A stretch of DNA of 64,000 nt from Nissolia schottii. Lineage: Eukaryota > Streptophyta > Magnoliopsida > Fabales > Fabaceae. The notes below the pieces were generated by a model, which was not told where the DNA came from, made no database searches, and was given only the letters and a program-made list of their open reading frames with translations. The stretch is taken from contig QANU01085255.1 in assembly GCA_003254905.1 (NCBI GenBank), positions 397,268 through 461,267 of the forward strand, given 5' to 3'. The position numbers and the translations under genes were made by a program. Every line of letters begins with the position of its first letter. Position 1 is the first letter of the stretch. Of the stretch, positions 62,828 through 64,000 are shown one piece after another.

Positions 62828-63111
62828 TATTCTCTCTATTTTAAATTATTTGTCACTTTAATTGAATTGTCTAAAATTATTTGTCATTTTCACATTTTTA
62901 AATAAAATTTATTGTTAAATTTTTAAGCATACTCCTATTTTATTAAAATTTTGAAAATAGTAACATTTTAATATTTTTTATCTTTCTCTTTATTATAAAA
63001 TATTTAAATAAAGATAATTTGATAAATTTACTCTTTAAACTATTCTTAATTTTAAGTTTATTAATATTTGTCCATTTAGTCAAAATGATACAATGTGGCG
63101 CGGAGGGAGTA
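62828..63111. mobile_element. Stowaway-like MITE
   Basis: A 284-bp element. The right end, read inward, is TACTCCCTCCGCGCCACATT, the classic Stowaway terminus. The left end TATTCTCTCTATTTTAAATT is a diverged partner. Motifs such as AATTATTTGTCA and its complement lie near both ends. TA flanks on both sides. Confidence 0.7.
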
Positions 63112-63756
63112 TAAAAGAAAATGATTTTGGCAAGCAAATCTCCAATTATTGCTATTCACCCTTTTCCAACATAAAATTTAAGAAAGTCTCTTCCTTTTGA
63201 AGTCACGTCTAAATTATCATTAGGACTCTTGGCTCCTGGAACAAAGAACCCTGTGTTATACCCAATTAAGAGGACGCGTGTAAATAAACAAACGACCTAC
63301 ACTATTAAGATATTAATTTGATGCACTGTTGTCATATTTTGTTAACTATATATTGTTGTTGACATATATAATTATTATTGAAATTAAATAAGTTATTGAT
63401 GTGTGACACGGTATAATAAATTAACTAGATCATTTTATATAAAAGTTTTTAAAAAATGAAGGTATATTTTCTATATATCTTAGGAAACATAAAAATAACA
63501 CCACTATCCTCTTTCCATCTAATAGTTAAAAATGTAACAGCAAACAAAAATAAAAGTAGTTAAAGATGTGATAAAAAAGATTGGTTAGGAAGATTTAGGA
63601 ATATATTTTCTATAGGCATGAAAACTCCACCATCAAGCTCAAGGACGAAGCGTGTACATCAAACCACACTACCATTAGTTAATTTAGAAACAAGTTGAGT
63701 GGTATAAAGTAAGTAACATTGCCTATAAAAAACACACCAATGAGAGATTTGAAAAC
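63112..63756. other. Intergenic
   Basis: AT-rich, with no gene. A CTATAAAA TATA-like motif at 63723-63730 directly precedes duplicate B. Confidence 0.45.
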
Positions 63757-63906
63757 AAGTTGAGGTGCAAAAGAGAATGGACGGCACAGCCTCACTATCC
63801 CACAGAGAAGAAGAAGCAGCAAATGTCATGAATAGTGGCAGCAAGCGAGGTGGTTGGACGAGCTTTCCCTTCGTCATTGGTCTCTCTCTCTCTCTCACTC
63901 TCTTAG
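63757..63906 (+). repeat. Dispersed duplicate B of a leader-like segment
   Basis: Partner of 61750-61918, about 2 kb downstream in the same orientation. It begins about 30 bp after a TATA-like CTATAAAA, so it could be the 5' leader of a gene that continues beyond the window. No coding start is visible before the window ends. Confidence 0.7.
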
Positions 63907-64000
63907 AGTTGGTTTGATTTCTTGTTTTTATTTTATGTTTTCAGTTATTTATTCTGAAAAATTTTATAAATTAAAAATAATGAAAGAAGTTTTTTTTTTT

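Overview
This is a plant nuclear window, very probably a legume of the Glycine (soybean) type. The genes have many short GT-AG introns, the intergenic DNA is AT-rich, and the repeats are typical plant transposons. No viral or organellar segment and no tRNA or rRNA gene was seen. The linked trio RAP2.7-type AP2 factor, NOT4 and cytosolic ascorbate peroxidase matches what I remember of a soybean chr11/chr12 homeologous region. That species call is inference from memory and was not searched.

Layout. 1-9.3 kb is intergenic, with a MULE-type fold-back (2468-3485) and several MITEs. 9.4-13.4 kb is a plus-strand two-domain AP2 gene with a miR172 site; ten coding exons join in frame to 481 residues. 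13.4-18.8 kb is intergenic, with a hAT MITE, a tRNA-derived SINE and a Stowaway-like MITE. 18.85-25.1 kb is a decayed Ty1/copia element whose 5' LTR is split by a 1.5 kb solo LTR. 27.9-34.6 kb is a minus-strand NOT4-type RING/RRM/C3H protein; twelve coding exons give 1028 residues. 37.25-38.31 kb is a Pack-MULE-like element carrying the 3' end of a tonoplast sugar transporter gene. 41.5-45.3 kb is a plus-strand cytosolic ascorbate peroxidase; nine coding exons give exactly 250 residues. Its sixth intron holds a hAT element and a TRIM. 46.5-48.4 kb is another hAT-like element containing about 480 bp of near-pure GAA repeat. 48.76-60.54 kb is a satellite array of about 180-bp monomers, each built from three related units of about 60 bp, split by a 3.35 kb solo LTR. 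60.5-64 kb is intergenic, with an LTR fragment, a Stowaway-like MITE and two copies of a promoter/leader-like segment.

The three genes are not an operon. They are a flowering/nodulation-class transcription repressor, a CCR4-NOT-linked E3 ligase and an H2O2-detoxifying enzyme that share a neighbourhood. The most unusual content is the trimeric-unit satellite, the giant GAA tract, the transporter fragment captured in a TIR element, and the transposon-built intron of the peroxidase gene.
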